Source of the DNA: a virus
Strand: one strand, 5' to 3'
IMG/VR virus record: IMGVR_UViG_3300042482_000265
Span: 1-26,975 of that record
DNA length: 26,975 nt
Shown here: piece by piece, positions 1 to 8,334 of the stretch
Position numbering within the stretch: the stretch's first letter is position 1
Layout: every line of letters begins with the position of its first letter
Position numbers and translations under genes: made by a program
Notes under the pieces: model-generated
Database searches by the model: none
Seen by the model: the letters and a program-made list of their open reading frames with translations, nothing else
What the model was told of the DNA's origin: nothing

Positions 1-197
1 ATAGCAGAACCTTCGTTCTTAACCGGAGCAGCACCAAAACCAGACAGCTTCTGTTCTTCTTCAAAAGAACGCTCGGAACTCTCGATTTCAAACAGTTCTT
101 TCCATTCCTCACCGTAACGGTCATATTCCAGACCGAAGAGGGCGTTAAGCCCCGGCAAGAGTTCTTTAAGTAGTTGAGCGCGTGAAATAGCAGCCAT
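1..197 (-). CDS. Probable major capsid protein, N-terminal part (cut by window edge)
   Basis: The start codon is at 197 on the minus strand, after a good ribosome site (GGAGT, 8 bases upstream). Only the first 65 residues are inside the window. They begin MAAISRAQLLKELLPGLNAL and continue with an acidic stretch (YDRYGEEWKELFEIESSERS) and a GFGAAPVK segment. This N-terminus resembles major capsid proteins of uncultured tailed phages as I remember them. Its place at the end of a terminase-portal-scaffold series supports this. An HK97-type fold is inferred, because the diagnostic part lies outside the window. It is the most distal gene of the leftward operon seen here. Confidence 0.7.
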   Translation of the reverse strand, partial: MAAISRAQLLKELLPGLNALFGLEYDRYGEEWKELFEIESSERSFEEEQKLSGFGAAPVKNEGSA

Positions 198-210
198 TGA
201 TTATTACTCC

Positions 211-921
211 TTAAACGCCAGTAGGGTTACGGTACTGATGACCACCAGCTACTGCCGCAGTGACAGTGAACGGAGAGGTAGCCAACTGAGAGATAGAGGT
301 GTACGGAGCATTGAATGCCACAACAGCCTCACAGAAAGTACCATCAGACAGAGCCGTTTCTTTGATCGTATCGACAATGCGGAACGGCAAAGAATTGGTC
401 GTGCCAAGAGTATTTTTATCAATAGCCAGAGTGCTATTGCCGGTTGCGGTGTTTACACCATCTGCCCAAATGCCGGTGTCGGCCTTCAGGTAGTAACCAA
501 CATTTTCACCGATATTGGCCAGAGTCAGACCACTTGAAGCCACAACAACAGCGCTGTTGTTGACAACGGCGACCTTCATCAGAATATCGGGATCGTCAGC
601 AATAATTGCTACTGCATCAGAAGCCACGGTTCCAGAAGGCCAATACTGCTTAAAGACCTTGTACTTCAGAGTCGGGTCAGTGTAAGAACAACCCAAGAAG
701 ATACCGACCGGACGGATCGGGAAGGTACTCGCTGCACCCGTAGAAGAATCTACACGGTTGATATAGCCAGTAGAGATGATGGAGACGGTATCACCGAAAC
801 CAATGTTTTTAGCATAGCTAGAGGCAATCGGCAAAGACCGAGTTGCACCAGCGTATACTTGCCCGCCGACCAGATTGATCGGCAAAAGCCCATAAGGGCC
901 ACCAACAGCAGGATAAGCCAT
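211..921 (-). CDS. Putative virion structural protein (head decoration candidate)
   Basis: The product has 236 residues and no charged coiled coil. It is rich in Gly, Ala, Ser, Thr and Val, with many short alternating segments, as in beta-rich virion proteins. An internal segment (KYKVFKQYWPSGTVASDAVA, about residues 87-106) and the YLKADTGIWADG region look like conserved cores but carry no catalytic motif. It has a good ribosome site (AGGAGT before the ATG) and ends 14 bases before the capsid gene. Position between scaffold and capsid suggests a decoration, head fibre or capsid-associated role. This is inference from context; I do not recognise the family with certainty. Confidence 0.55.
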   Translation of the reverse strand: MAYPAVGGPYGLLPINLVGGQVYAGATRSLPIASSYAKNIGFGDTVSIISTGYINRVDSSTGAASTFPIRPVGIFLGCSYTDPTLKYKVFKQYWPSGTVASDAVAIIADDPDILMKVAVVNNSAVVVASSGLTLANIGENVGYYLKADTGIWADGVNTATGNSTLAIDKNTLGTTNSLPFRIVDTIKETALSDGTFCEAVVAFNAPYTSISQLATSPFTVTAAVAGGHQYRNPTGV

Positions 922-961
922 AATTAACTCCTAAAAGTTTACTGTGCGGCCCTAACTTTAC

Positions 962-1420
962 TTAGGCACCGCGACCAAAAGACACTTTAGATTGCTTCTC
1001 GGAAAAGAGAGGCATCCTAGGATCACTTTCACGCAGGAAGTTGTTGTCAACCGACTGCATATCGGATCGGGTCCGGTTTTCATAGTACGCTTTACGCGCT
1101 GCGGCGTTTTCCGCCGTTGTCTTACACAGAACCAATCCGCCAATTTCTATCAGTCCAGTAGCTTGTAGCCCAAAAGCTACAAGGTCATTCGCAAATTCTT
1201 GATGATCTTCTGCCTTACAGGGTTCCCATCCTTCGCGTCTGGCTTGCGCCATATTGCGATGGTCCGCTTCACCCATCATTGATGCGCGTTTCCAATGGAA
1301 TACATATCCGTCTTGCGGTTCAGGCACAGGGAGGTCCGAAGCAGGTTTCCAAGAAACCTGACGCATTTCATTTTCCCGTGTTTCCATTGAGCGTGGGGGT
1401 CTTCCAACTGGATTAGGCAT
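962..1420 (-). CDS. Conserved phage head-module protein of unknown function
   Basis: This 152-residue basic protein has its start overlapping the end of the scaffold gene by 8 bases, after a GGAG ribosome site. The middle holds a YVFHWKRASMMGE segment, then AQARREGWEPCKAEDH, and then GLIEIGGLVLCKTTAENAAA followed by an ARKAYYENRT helix. I recall similar 'GW.P...H / IEVGGLVLC / A.YY' patterns in small proteins beside scaffold genes of other phages, where they are usually unnamed. No enzyme motif is visible. Translational coupling to the scaffold gene suggests a head assembly role; this is inference. Confidence 0.55.
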   Translation of the reverse strand: MPNPVGRPPRSMETRENEMRQVSWKPASDLPVPEPQDGYVFHWKRASMMGEADHRNMAQARREGWEPCKAEDHQEFANDLVAFGLQATGLIEIGGLVLCKTTAENAAARKAYYENRTRSDMQSVDNNFLRESDPRMPLFSEKQSKVSFGRGA

Positions 1421-2327
1421 TGTTCATCTCCTTTGCTGCATACTTGGCATAAGTTTCTAAAGGTACACCAAGACGTTTTGCGATTGCCACTTGACTGGCG
1501 GTTAGCGTCACTTTCTTGCTGCCAGTGCTTCTGGAAGCGGGAGCCACAGCTGACGATTTCCGTGACTTTTGGAAGTTTTGCGGGAAAACTTCTCGGATGC
1601 GGTTGTCGATCTTCTGATAATACTCATCGGAAGTCGGATCAATACCGTTGTTTACAAGTTTCTGATGCAGCCCATAGGCGAATGAGGTCATTTCCTCATC
1701 CTTACCGAACCAAGGGTTGCGTGACGCCCAATCTTCTGCGCGGGAATCACGAGGTGCCGGTGCGGGTTGCTCATAATACTGTTGTTCGGGTTGACTATAT
1801 ACAGTATTGTTTTGCTGTTGTAAAGAGGCTTGTTGGACTGCACTAGATATCTGGTTTTGAAGCTGCGCTTTTTGAATAGCCGTATCATTCAGTTCTCTCT
1901 GCGCTTCCAAGACTCCATCGGTGTCGCCTGTTTCGTAGGCTTTGCGATATTTGTCCTCTGCCAGCTTCTGAGCGTAGTCAATCTTGGCTTCAGCTTCACG
2001 GGCGTATTCTTGCTGGCCCCAGCTAAGCGTCTGCTTCAACCTTTCATTTTCTTCATAGACAGTCCGGGCAAGGCGGATAGCTTCTTCATTCTGCCTAACC
2101 AACACTTCTTTCGCTCTACGCTCGTCGTGGTAGCGATGATTCAACTGATTGATGCGTTTCTGCACCTTCTCAGAATAATTCTCTAGCTCGTCCTCCTGTT
2201 CGTCCTTCTCCGCTTTAAGCGGCTCTCGGCCTTTGTCTTCTTCAGGAGTATCATCAACAATTTCAACTTCCACCTCTGGAAGTTCCGTACCTACTTCAAG
2301 ATCATCACCAATTTTTTCTGTTTGCAT
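1413..2327 (-). CDS. Capsid scaffolding protein
   Basis: This 304-residue protein has a very acidic N-terminus (about residues 1-50, many Glu/Asp). A long charged and Gln-rich region predicted to form coiled coil follows (about 50-175), then a Gln/Pro linker, then a compact segment with NPWFGKDEEMTSFAYGLHQK (about 209-228). The C-terminal helix is basic. Acidic start, long coiled coil and basic capsid-binding tail are the usual build of phage scaffolds. It sits after the portal and GroES-like genes and before the capsid gene, the usual place. The start follows an AGGAC ribosome site. No protease signature is seen in this gene or its neighbours, so how the scaffold leaves the head is open. Confidence 0.75.
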   Translation of the reverse strand: MQTEKIGDDLEVGTELPEVEVEIVDDTPEEDKGREPLKAEKDEQEDELENYSEKVQKRINQLNHRYHDERRAKEVLVRQNEEAIRLARTVYEENERLKQTLSWGQQEYAREAEAKIDYAQKLAEDKYRKAYETGDTDGVLEAQRELNDTAIQKAQLQNQISSAVQQASLQQQNNTVYSQPEQQYYEQPAPAPRDSRAEDWASRNPWFGKDEEMTSFAYGLHQKLVNNGIDPTSDEYYQKIDNRIREVFPQNFQKSRKSSAVAPASRSTGSKKVTLTASQVAIAKRLGVPLETYAKYAAKEMNNA

Positions 2328-2343
2328 AGTCTGTGTCCTATGT

Positions 2344-2748
2344 TTAGTAAGCGCGGTTTATTCCGCGAGGATCGGCCACAACGCCTTCCACCATATCGTC
2401 ATTTACCATGACAAATTCTTTCCCATTTACGCTGAATCGAGAACCGCGATAAGCCCCGATCAACACAAAATCACCTTCTTTACACCACGGCCCTGTTGGG
2501 AATTTTTCCTTATCTGCGTAAGCCATGTCCCCTACTTTAAGCACAAAACCGACTACGGCTCCTGCTTCTTCCCGGCGAAGAAAGTCTTTAGGCTTGAGAA
2601 TACCCCCTTCCGTCTTTTCTTCGATTTCAGGCTTAACGACGAGGATTTTGTACCCCACAGGATCAGGCAGTTGTGTTGCCAAGCTTTCGCTCGTTTCCTT
2701 GGTTTTCTCAACGTCGATGTTAGCGGCAGATAGTGCTGCGTTTTCCAT
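2344..2748 (-). CDS. GroES-like co-chaperonin (Cpn10 family)
   Basis: The protein has 134 residues. After about 28 disordered residues it shows the Cpn10 pattern: LPDPVGYKILVVKPE, EKTEGGILKP, EAGAVVGFVLKVGDMAYADK, then CKEGDFVLIGAYRGSRFSVN and the end segment FVMVNDDMVEGVVADP. Known phage Cpn10 proteins (T4 gp31 is the type case) replace host GroES and enlarge the GroEL cage so that the capsid protein folds. The GGILKP region corresponds to the mobile loop that contacts GroEL. No GroEL gene is seen. It lies in the head operon beside the scaffold gene, which fits a capsid-folding role. Start and the preceding stop overlap as TAATG, suggesting coupling. Confidence 0.85.
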   Translation of the reverse strand: MENAALSAANIDVEKTKETSESLATQLPDPVGYKILVVKPEIEEKTEGGILKPKDFLRREEAGAVVGFVLKVGDMAYADKEKFPTGPWCKEGDFVLIGAYRGSRFSVNGKEFVMVNDDMVEGVVADPRGINRAY

Positions 2749-2930
2749 TACAGTTCCTCTTGATATTTAAGCAGGTCTTTCAGTCTCTCATTGGCCGTGG
2801 CTAGACCCGTAATCACCCCGGCTATATGCTGATACTCAGCATAATCTTTAGCATGACCTCTTGCCAGCGCGTTCTTGCGCGATTCGATCATGTCATCAAA
2901 CTCCTTGATAGCTAGCTCTAGCGCGTTCAT
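2748..2930 (-). CDS. Small helical head-module protein of unknown function
   Basis: The product has 60 residues, is almost entirely charged helix (IKEFDDMIESRKNALARGHA) and ends with a short coil (ERLKDLLKYQEEL). The ribosome site GGAG lies 5 bases before the ATG. The gene overlaps the portal stop at its 5' end and the GroES-like start at its 3' end. Similar short helical proteins sit between portal and scaffold in other phages, without a proven function. A portal- or scaffold-associated role is possible from position only. Confidence 0.6.
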   Translation of the reverse strand: MNALELAIKEFDDMIESRKNALARGHAKDYAEYQHIAGVITGLATANERLKDLLKYQEEL

Positions 2931-5428
2931 TTAGGCTCCTTTTTTGGTTGTGCTGTACGTTGCGCTTCGCCTTGTGCAGTATTAAACGCTCTATCTCTTT
3001 CCTTTTCTTCTGCGCCAAAGGCTCTGTCGTCTGCCTTTTCTCCTGCGCCATAAACTTTCTCAGCGACTTTAAGCCCGACATCCACACTCTTCATGGCACT
3101 GGCTGATTTGTCCTTTTCGCCCTGAATCATGAGTTTGTTCTCATTATTCATCATGGCTATCTGCATTTCGTTTTGTAGCTTAGCCATCTCAATCTGATAC
3201 TTCTGCTGTACCTCTTGCTGTTTAAGCTGAAGCTCTTGCATCTGCATCTGAATGATGGGGTCTTGCGCTTGCTGTTGAGCAATCTGCGCCTGCGATTCTG
3301 CCTGATTCCGTTGAAGCGCCTGTGTTGCCGCTTGCGCGGAGATAACACTGAGTTGCCTTTCCGTTTCTGCATCCATTTTCTGCTCTGGATCAGGCAGGGG
3401 CATACCCAACTGTGCTTCTACTTCTCTTCTATACTGGAAGGCAAGATGCTCCATGATATGCGCTTGTGCAGCTTGCATGATGGCTTGCGCTTGTGGGTTT
3501 TGTCCGATTGCCTGTGCAATCTTAGGGTCTTGCATGGCTGATTGATGTACAGCCAAATGAGCGGCGTGATCCTGTTCAATAAAGGCTTTTACCGGCTCCT
3601 GATTCATGATGTCCATGTTCTCAGTCACAGGATCGGTAGGCACCAAATCATCGTCCGTTTTAACGATCTTATCCGCGTCTTTTATCCCCATCACCTCCAG
3701 CATTTGTCTGTGGAGAACGGGTAGATCGTAAATTTGCGGAGATTGCTGGGCCAGCTGTATAGCTGCCTGATACTGAATAATCCTCTGCGCCATTGTCGCC
3801 GCGTTCGGGTCAGAGACAGGTAAGACCTCAACAACTTCATAGTCCGCTTTCTTCGCTTCTGGCCCTACACCATAGTCAGGATTGTACTCATACGTCGGTG
3901 CGGTGTACTCCTTAATAAGATGAGCAATGAGTTTGAACTCCTGCGCCATCGCATAGTGGACACGCGCCTGTACTGCACTCATGACCTTGAGCGTCCGCTC
4001 CAAAATAGCCAGTGTCGTACCGACCGGAGCCTCTCCGCTCATGGAGTCAAACTTTACGTCAGCTACCGCTGCCAGCCTGCGGCCCTCTTCGACTACGTTC
4101 TGGAGCAGTTGGAACAGCGTAGCGGAAGGCTCCTTATAGGGCAGCGGCATAATGTTATCCCGCACAGTCCCACTCGCTACGTCTACATCTCTCCATTCAC
4201 CCGGCATGATGGGAGTATCATCACCTTTAACCCGCATTCCCTTGGTCTTGAGTCCCCCGGGGAGGTTGGATAGCGTACCTGCGTCGATTAGCTGACGGAC
4301 AATACTGGTGGCGCTCTTCGCAAACCCACCGACCAAGTGAATCAGACCATAGCCATAGGCTCCAAAGCCCGGTATATAGGTGTATTGCACGAAGTGCTGT
4401 TTAGCCCGCTTCAGAGGGTCATATTCGTCCCAATTACGGCGAATTGAGAGGATTTTCTGGGTACTTTTCTCTACCGTAACGACAAAAGGTAGGGCAATTC
4501 CCGTCTCTTCCTCGGTTTCTGGGTCGATATCTTCAAACCCTTCTAAGTCGAGTTCGGTGTGAATCTCTAAAAGCCTAAATCTATCGTCGTTAATCGCACT
4601 GAATCCGTCTGCCTCATCCTTTCGAGACTGAATTTCATCTAAATCTTTGCTTGGCTCTCCAAGGTCTACGTCTCTATAGAACCCTGCATACTGCAGTTTT
4701 CTGACTTCGTTCTCGGTTTTACGCATCAAGTGCGTGACTCGTGGCGCAGTTCGCGCATCACTGGCCCCATAGGGGATGTACAAGTCTTCTGCCGGTACAA
4801 ACATACTGACTTGTCTATTGAGGGAGGGGTCGAAGTAGACCTTTTTGAACGCAGCACCAGCAAGGGAGAGACTCCACAGCATCTTTTCGTGCTCTGGTCG
4901 AAACTCCTGCATCTTTTCAGTCAGCTGGTAATTCATATCCTCTGCAACGCGGGCAGCGGCCTCCTCATTCTCTCGCGTCTCTTTCCCCACAATCTTGGTC
5001 TTTACCGGACCCTGTGCAGGAAAGGTTTCTGCAATCATCTCAGCTTGGAATTTAATCGCCGCTTCCGTCAACATCGGGTGATACACCCCACAGGCACCAT
5101 TCCAAGGCTCTGTTCTCTCTTCCAACTGCAGACCCAACAAATCTAGCCCATCTACATAGGTCTGTTCCCACTCTTTACGAGCGTTCTTGTCGTTGTCAAA
5201 GTCGGTGAGGAGTTCGGAGGCAAGGGAAGTGAGAGCAGACTCAGCAAGGTACTCCGCCAAATTCGCGTCGAACGAAGGCTCCTCGTCAATCTCTACCTCT
5301 ACAGACTCAAGCAACTCTCCCTCTGGATCACCGATAATGATTTCAATGGGCTCTTCGTCATTGTCCTGAAGGAGCGGTGACTCCGGTAACAGAGCTTTAT
5401 CGACGTTGCTAAGAGGGAGAATTGCCAT
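2927..5428 (-). CDS. Portal protein (head-tail connector)
   Basis: This 833-residue protein follows the terminase genes. The N-terminus is acidic (residues 20-55). The core includes ERTEPWNGACGVYHPMLTEA (about 104-123), FPAQGPVKT, and GAAFKKVYFDPSLNRQVSMF, segments typical of large portal proteins of podovirus-like phages. The last 230 residues are Gln-rich, with a long coiled coil (QQQAQDPIIQMQMQELQLKQ) and a charged tail. Portals form the dodecameric DNA entry channel and dock the terminase. The length is above the P22 type (about 725 residues); the excess lies mainly in the low-complexity C-terminal part, which may form a barrel inside the head. The start follows an AGGACAC ribosome site like that of the scaffold gene. 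Confidence 0.88.
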   Translation of the reverse strand: MAILPLSNVDKALLPESPLLQDNDEEPIEIIIGDPEGELLESVEVEIDEEPSFDANLAEYLAESALTSLASELLTDFDNDKNARKEWEQTYVDGLDLLGLQLEERTEPWNGACGVYHPMLTEAAIKFQAEMIAETFPAQGPVKTKIVGKETRENEEAAARVAEDMNYQLTEKMQEFRPEHEKMLWSLSLAGAAFKKVYFDPSLNRQVSMFVPAEDLYIPYGASDARTAPRVTHLMRKTENEVRKLQYAGFYRDVDLGEPSKDLDEIQSRKDEADGFSAINDDRFRLLEIHTELDLEGFEDIDPETEEETGIALPFVVTVEKSTQKILSIRRNWDEYDPLKRAKQHFVQYTYIPGFGAYGYGLIHLVGGFAKSATSIVRQLIDAGTLSNLPGGLKTKGMRVKGDDTPIMPGEWRDVDVASGTVRDNIMPLPYKEPSATLFQLLQNVVEEGRRLAAVADVKFDSMSGEAPVGTTLAILERTLKVMSAVQARVHYAMAQEFKLIAHLIKEYTAPTYEYNPDYGVGPEAKKADYEVVEVLPVSDPNAATMAQRIIQYQAAIQLAQQSPQIYDLPVLHRQMLEVMGIKDADKIVKTDDDLVPTDPVTENMDIMNQEPVKAFIEQDHAAHLAVHQSAMQDPKIAQAIGQNPQAQAIMQAAQAHIMEHLAFQYRREVEAQLGMPLPDPEQKMDAETERQLSVISAQAATQALQRNQAESQAQIAQQQAQDPIIQMQMQELQLKQQEVQQKYQIEMAKLQNEMQIAMMNNENKLMIQGEKDKSASAMKSVDVGLKVAEKVYGAGEKADDRAFGAEEKERDRAFNTAQGEAQRTAQPKKEPK

Positions 5429-5438
5429 GTGTTGTGTC

Positions 5439-5822
5439 CTATAAAATTTCGAGGAGCTTGGTGAGATAATGTTTGGCCTTTTCGTAGTCTTCCTTTGCTG
5501 GGCCTTTATCTCCAGCCCGCATTATATACTTGATCGCATTGCCCTTGTAAAAGCCGATAGCCTGTGCATGAGGCAGAGTGTCGATCACATCCCACGGCTG
5601 CACTCGTTTGTCTTTGTAGTGTGACCCACCTACTTGGTAGTCGTTAGCTTTTTTCTCTGCGCTTTCTCTTTTTTCTGTTTCTTTTACTAATTCGTTCTCT
5701 GCATCGGCGTACTCTTCTTTAATGTACTTCTCCCATGCGTTGTATTCTGCTGCTGACATTTTTGGTTTTCCCATGTGACGTGTTATTTTTTGTACTTCCA
5801 ACAGGGCTTCTTCTAAATTCAT
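5439..5822 (-). CDS. DUF3310 family protein (phage nucleotide-metabolism type)
   Basis: The product has 127 residues. The N-terminal half is a charged helix. The C-terminal half matches the DUF3310 pattern: DYQVGGSHYKDKRVQPWDVI, then FYKGNAIKYIMRAGDKG and a final EDYEKAKHYLTKLLEIL helix. This domain includes T7 gp1.7-like proteins, for which nucleotide kinase activity has been reported; most members are uncharacterised. It is expected among early genes, yet here it sits between large terminase and portal in the late leftward operon. A strong GGAGGAG ribosome site precedes the start. Family assignment is firm; function in this phage is inference. Confidence 0.8.
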   Translation of the reverse strand: MNLEEALLEVQKITRHMGKPKMSAAEYNAWEKYIKEEYADAENELVKETEKRESAEKKANDYQVGGSHYKDKRVQPWDVIDTLPHAQAIGFYKGNAIKYIMRAGDKGPAKEDYEKAKHYLTKLLEIL

Positions 5823-5831
5823 TCTCTCCTC

Positions 5832-7352
5832 CTAGTAATAAGCTGCTAATTTTCTATATCGCCAACTGTCGGCTTCATCATCTTCGTCGTGTTTGGTTCT
5901 TACCATCCCTCCTTTTCGGATACGATTGAGGGCTTGGCTCAGGGTGTCTACGTAGTCGTCGTGGCGTCCGTTTGGAAAACTCGCTGTCTCTTCAATCACG
6001 TCCTCAGCCCAACGCCTGTCGGGTGCCCACACCTTGCCGGAAGCGAATACGTCTACGATAGCATTGAGGCGGGCTATTTTGTCGTTACCTCTTGAGGGCG
6101 TGAACTCCTGCACGGGGATACCCATCTTTCTTAGTTCGTATATTAAGGGTCCACCACTGGCCTTTTTTTCTATGATTACGCTGTCAGGCTCATGCTCTTT
6201 ATATAGCTCCAATGCCTTTGCCTTCAACTCTGGGAACTCCAGCTTACCTCGCCACGCGTCCAGAAGAATGACGCACTCTTCCATCTCTTCTTCGTTGTAC
6301 CACACTCCCCACAGCGTCATAGCACTATAGTCTGCCGTCTGCTTGGCTTCAAAGGCACAGTCGAAACTCATCAACGTGTACTCGCACTTTGGAGGCTTAT
6401 CCTTTTTCCATGTGTTCCACATGTCCCGCTTGATGATCGCGGTTTCGTCACTGGTGGGGTTCTGTTGGTACTGCGCCTGCCATTTGCCCGCAGGGAGTTC
6501 CGCTTTAATTGCCTCTAACTCTTTAATGCTCCAGAACTCCGGCCAGAGAGATTTGCCTGACGGCATAATCGCGGGAAACTCAAACACCTCCCACTGATCT
6601 GTACCTTTTTTGTTCTGTGAGTTTTCCAGAATCTGCCCTGTGAGGTCACGGAGTGACCAGCGAGTTTGTACGATGATGATGGCCCCACCCGGCTGCAGAC
6701 GCTGCCGAACACCTGATGTATACCAATCGTAAACTTTATCGTACACACCGGGATTAAAAATAGCTGTTAGCGCTTCGGCTTCAGTATGTGGGTCGTCAAT
6801 AATGGCAATGTCAGCACCTCGCCCTGCTAGCGCTGCACCGATACCGCAAGCGTAGTATTCCCCGTTGTAATTTGTATTCCATCGCCCTGCTGCCTTGGAA
6901 TCTGAGCGAAGCTCCACTTCGGGAAATATGGAACGATACTCTTCAGTATCCAGCAGATTTCGCACTTTTCTACCAAATCCTTCCGCCAACTCCCCCGTGT
7001 TCGACACCTGCATGATCTTCTTCTTAGGAAACTTACCTAGGAACCATGCCGGGAACAGATAAGACGCAAACTCAGATTTGGTATGACGCGGAGCGAGGTT
7101 GATGATGATTCGCTTCTTCTTACCTTCGGCAATGTCATTAAACAGCTTGGCAATTCTTCTGTGATGAGCACCTTCGATAAAGTCTGGCCACTGCGTTTTG
7201 ACGAAAAAAAGAAAATCTCCTTGTGCGGTGTCCCTTGTCTTCCTCTTCTCTATCTCCTCTACAAGCCGTAGTAGCTCGATTTTTTCTGCGGGGCTGGCGA
7301 GCGCCAAGGCTTCCTGCATTTCTGTCTCGTCTATCACTCGGCTTCGCTCCAC
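5832..7352 (-). CDS. terL: Terminase large subunit (packaging ATPase and nuclease)
   Basis: This 506-residue protein drives DNA into the prohead and cuts it. The ATPase domain has a variant Walker A LAPRHTKSE (residues 86-94), Walker B IAIIDDPH (182-189) and a coupling-type VQTRW (228-232). The RNase H-like nuclease domain shows the acidic residues in order: SFDCAF (D331), VIIEKKASGG (E395) and HDDYVDTLSQAL (D465/D466). The best start is GTG at 7352, overlapping the small subunit gene by 19 bases; ATG at 7319 is a later alternative. Length and domain order are normal. The classic G-K-S/T P-loop is replaced by R-H-T-K-S, as in several phage terminase lineages. Confidence 0.93.
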   Translation of the reverse strand: MERSRVIDETEMQEALALASPAEKIELLRLVEEIEKRKTRDTAQGDFLFFVKTQWPDFIEGAHHRRIAKLFNDIAEGKKKRIIINLAPRHTKSEFASYLFPAWFLGKFPKKKIMQVSNTGELAEGFGRKVRNLLDTEEYRSIFPEVELRSDSKAAGRWNTNYNGEYYACGIGAALAGRGADIAIIDDPHTEAEALTAIFNPGVYDKVYDWYTSGVRQRLQPGGAIIIVQTRWSLRDLTGQILENSQNKKGTDQWEVFEFPAIMPSGKSLWPEFWSIKELEAIKAELPAGKWQAQYQQNPTSDETAIIKRDMWNTWKKDKPPKCEYTLMSFDCAFEAKQTADYSAMTLWGVWYNEEEMEECVILLDAWRGKLEFPELKAKALELYKEHEPDSVIIEKKASGGPLIYELRKMGIPVQEFTPSRGNDKIARLNAIVDVFASGKVWAPDRRWAEDVIEETASFPNGRHDDYVDTLSQALNRIRKGGMVRTKHDEDDEADSWRYRKLAAYY

Positions 7353-7876
7353 TCTGCTTCGATAGGCTCTTCTTCGACGGGTAGGTTCTTCTTACTTATT
7401 ATCTGCTGCAGTTTCTGCGCTAGCGTTGCTTCGAGTTCGATGGTGGAGTGTGTGTTGATATTTATCTCCTGCACGTCTGTGTGCAGGCCCACGATATTGG
7501 TTCTTGCCAGTGCGTCTAACGCGGGCTTACTTACCTTTGGATCGGCATCTTTGGTCATCGTGAAATATTGCTTCATGATGTAATTCTGCCATTGCTCCTT
7601 CGTGACCGGCATGGGGCCATTGTACGTTTCGAGTTGTTTTTGTATGGCACGAAGCGCTGGAGCCGAAGGTGGATTGTTGATGATATCTGCATTGTCCGGG
7701 TTTTTCTTTGCCTCTCGCACCCACTCTTTCTCTTGGCGTGTTAACACGCGATCTGGTTCAGGGGGCAAGAACAGAGCGGCACTTGGCGGAACGTCCAAGA
7801 ACTCTAAGATAATATCAAACGACAGCAGATAGGCATCTGCCTCGGGATGGTCACGCAGTAGATCAAAATCTTCCAT
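7334..7876 (-). CDS. terS: Probable terminase small subunit
   Basis: This 180-residue protein lies directly before the large terminase and overlaps it. The middle has NNPPSAPALRAIQKQLETYN, then TKEQWQNYIMKQYF and KVSKPALDALARTNIVGLHT, a helical layout typical of small terminase DNA-binding and oligomerisation regions. The C-terminal part (TIELEATLAQKLQQII, then an acidic tail) may contact the large subunit. The product would recognise the packaging start site. No classic HTH can be confirmed by eye. The ATG at 7876 has no clear Shine-Dalgarno site. It is the first gene of the leftward operon, with a candidate promoter at 7907-7935. Confidence 0.7.
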   Translation of the reverse strand: MEDFDLLRDHPEADAYLLSFDIILEFLDVPPSAALFLPPEPDRVLTRQEKEWVREAKKNPDNADIINNPPSAPALRAIQKQLETYNGPMPVTKEQWQNYIMKQYFTMTKDADPKVSKPALDALARTNIVGLHTDVQEININTHSTIELEATLAQKLQQIISKKNLPVEEEPIEAEWSEAE

Positions 7877-7906
7877 ATATCAGCAGGTATGAGAACCAGA
7901 GGCGCT

Positions 7907-7935
7907 AAAATATCACAACAAAAAAATAAAGGCAA
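7907..7935 (-). promoter_or_regulatory. Candidate leftward sigma70 promoter for the late operon
   Basis: On the minus strand, TTGCCT (7935-7930) and TATTTT (7912-7907) are separated by 17 bases of T-rich sequence. A start about 25 bases before the small terminase ATG is implied. The match is imperfect and the region is AT-rich, so chance is possible. Confidence 0.35.
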
Positions 7936-8147
7936 GGGGAGGTAGGGACTCCTACGCTAGAAAAATTTCCCTTCAGGGGGTGGGGTTATTCGATGTCACT
8001 TTTTGCAAAAATTTTGGCATTTGCGGCTATGGAACATAGTCTACATACACCACGGGACTCCTATCCACACAGCGGGGGCTCCGGGTACGGTGGGGTATCG
8101 TTTGCGACTTTGTTCAGCCCTATTCCCTTGTAAATCAATCACTTACG

Positions 8148-8177
8148 TTGACTTCATCGCTAGAAGTATGGTATAAT
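8148..8177 (+). promoter_or_regulatory. Rightward sigma70-type promoter P0
   Basis: TTGACT (8148-8153), an 18-base spacer and a perfect TATAAT (8172-8177). A variant palindrome lies at about +28. A second promoter follows 60 bases on, giving a tandem pair ahead of the first rightward gene. Confidence 0.65.
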
Positions 8178-8211
8178 ATAAGTATTAAATACCTTTAAAG
8201 GCGCTTCGATT

Positions 8212-8226
8212 TTTGGACGGTCTAGA
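8212..8226 (+). repeat. TTTAGAC-N-GTCTAAA palindrome, variant copy 1
   Basis: The sequence is TTTGGACGGTCTAGA, one mismatch in each arm compared with the consensus. The outer T and A tracts are kept. It lies between the two tandem promoters of the first rightward operon, as copy 3 does between promoters A and B. Confidence 0.7.
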
Positions 8227-8236
8227 AAATACTGGG

Positions 8237-8266
8237 TTGACAATCGAAAAAAGTTAGTGATATTCT
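8237..8266 (+). promoter_or_regulatory. Rightward sigma70-type promoter P1
   Basis: Perfect TTGACA (8237-8242), an 18-base spacer and TATTCT (8261-8266). It directs transcription into the 8335 gene with a leader of about 60 bases that carries two hairpins. Confidence 0.6.
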
Positions 8267-8274
8267 ATGGCCAC

Positions 8275-8315
8275 GCTGGAAAACCAGCCACCGAACCGCG
8301 TCGGTTACGCGGGTT
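8275..8315 (+). promoter_or_regulatory. Leader with two stem-loops before the first rightward gene
   Basis: The first hairpin is GCTGG-AAAA-CCAGC (8275-8288). The second pairs AACCGCGT (8294-8301) with ACGCGGGTT (8307-8315), with one bulged G and loop CGGTT. The second is followed by a short run of T and might act as an attenuator. It does not share the CCYYA loop of the later leaders. Confidence 0.45.
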
Positions 8316-8334
8316 TTGATTGAGAGACACAAGC

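Larger units (their letters stand above)
7877..8334. other. Divergent intergenic control region
   Basis: There is no convincing gene in these 458 bases. The region separates the leftward packaging genes from the rightward genes. It holds a candidate leftward promoter, two rightward promoters, one variant palindrome and two leader hairpins. It also has a repeated GGGACTCCTA (7945-7954 and 8054-8063), the first copy inside a hairpin GTAGG-GACT-CCTAC (7942-7955). Position beside the small terminase gene makes it a possible packaging-site region; this is inference only. Confidence 0.6.
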
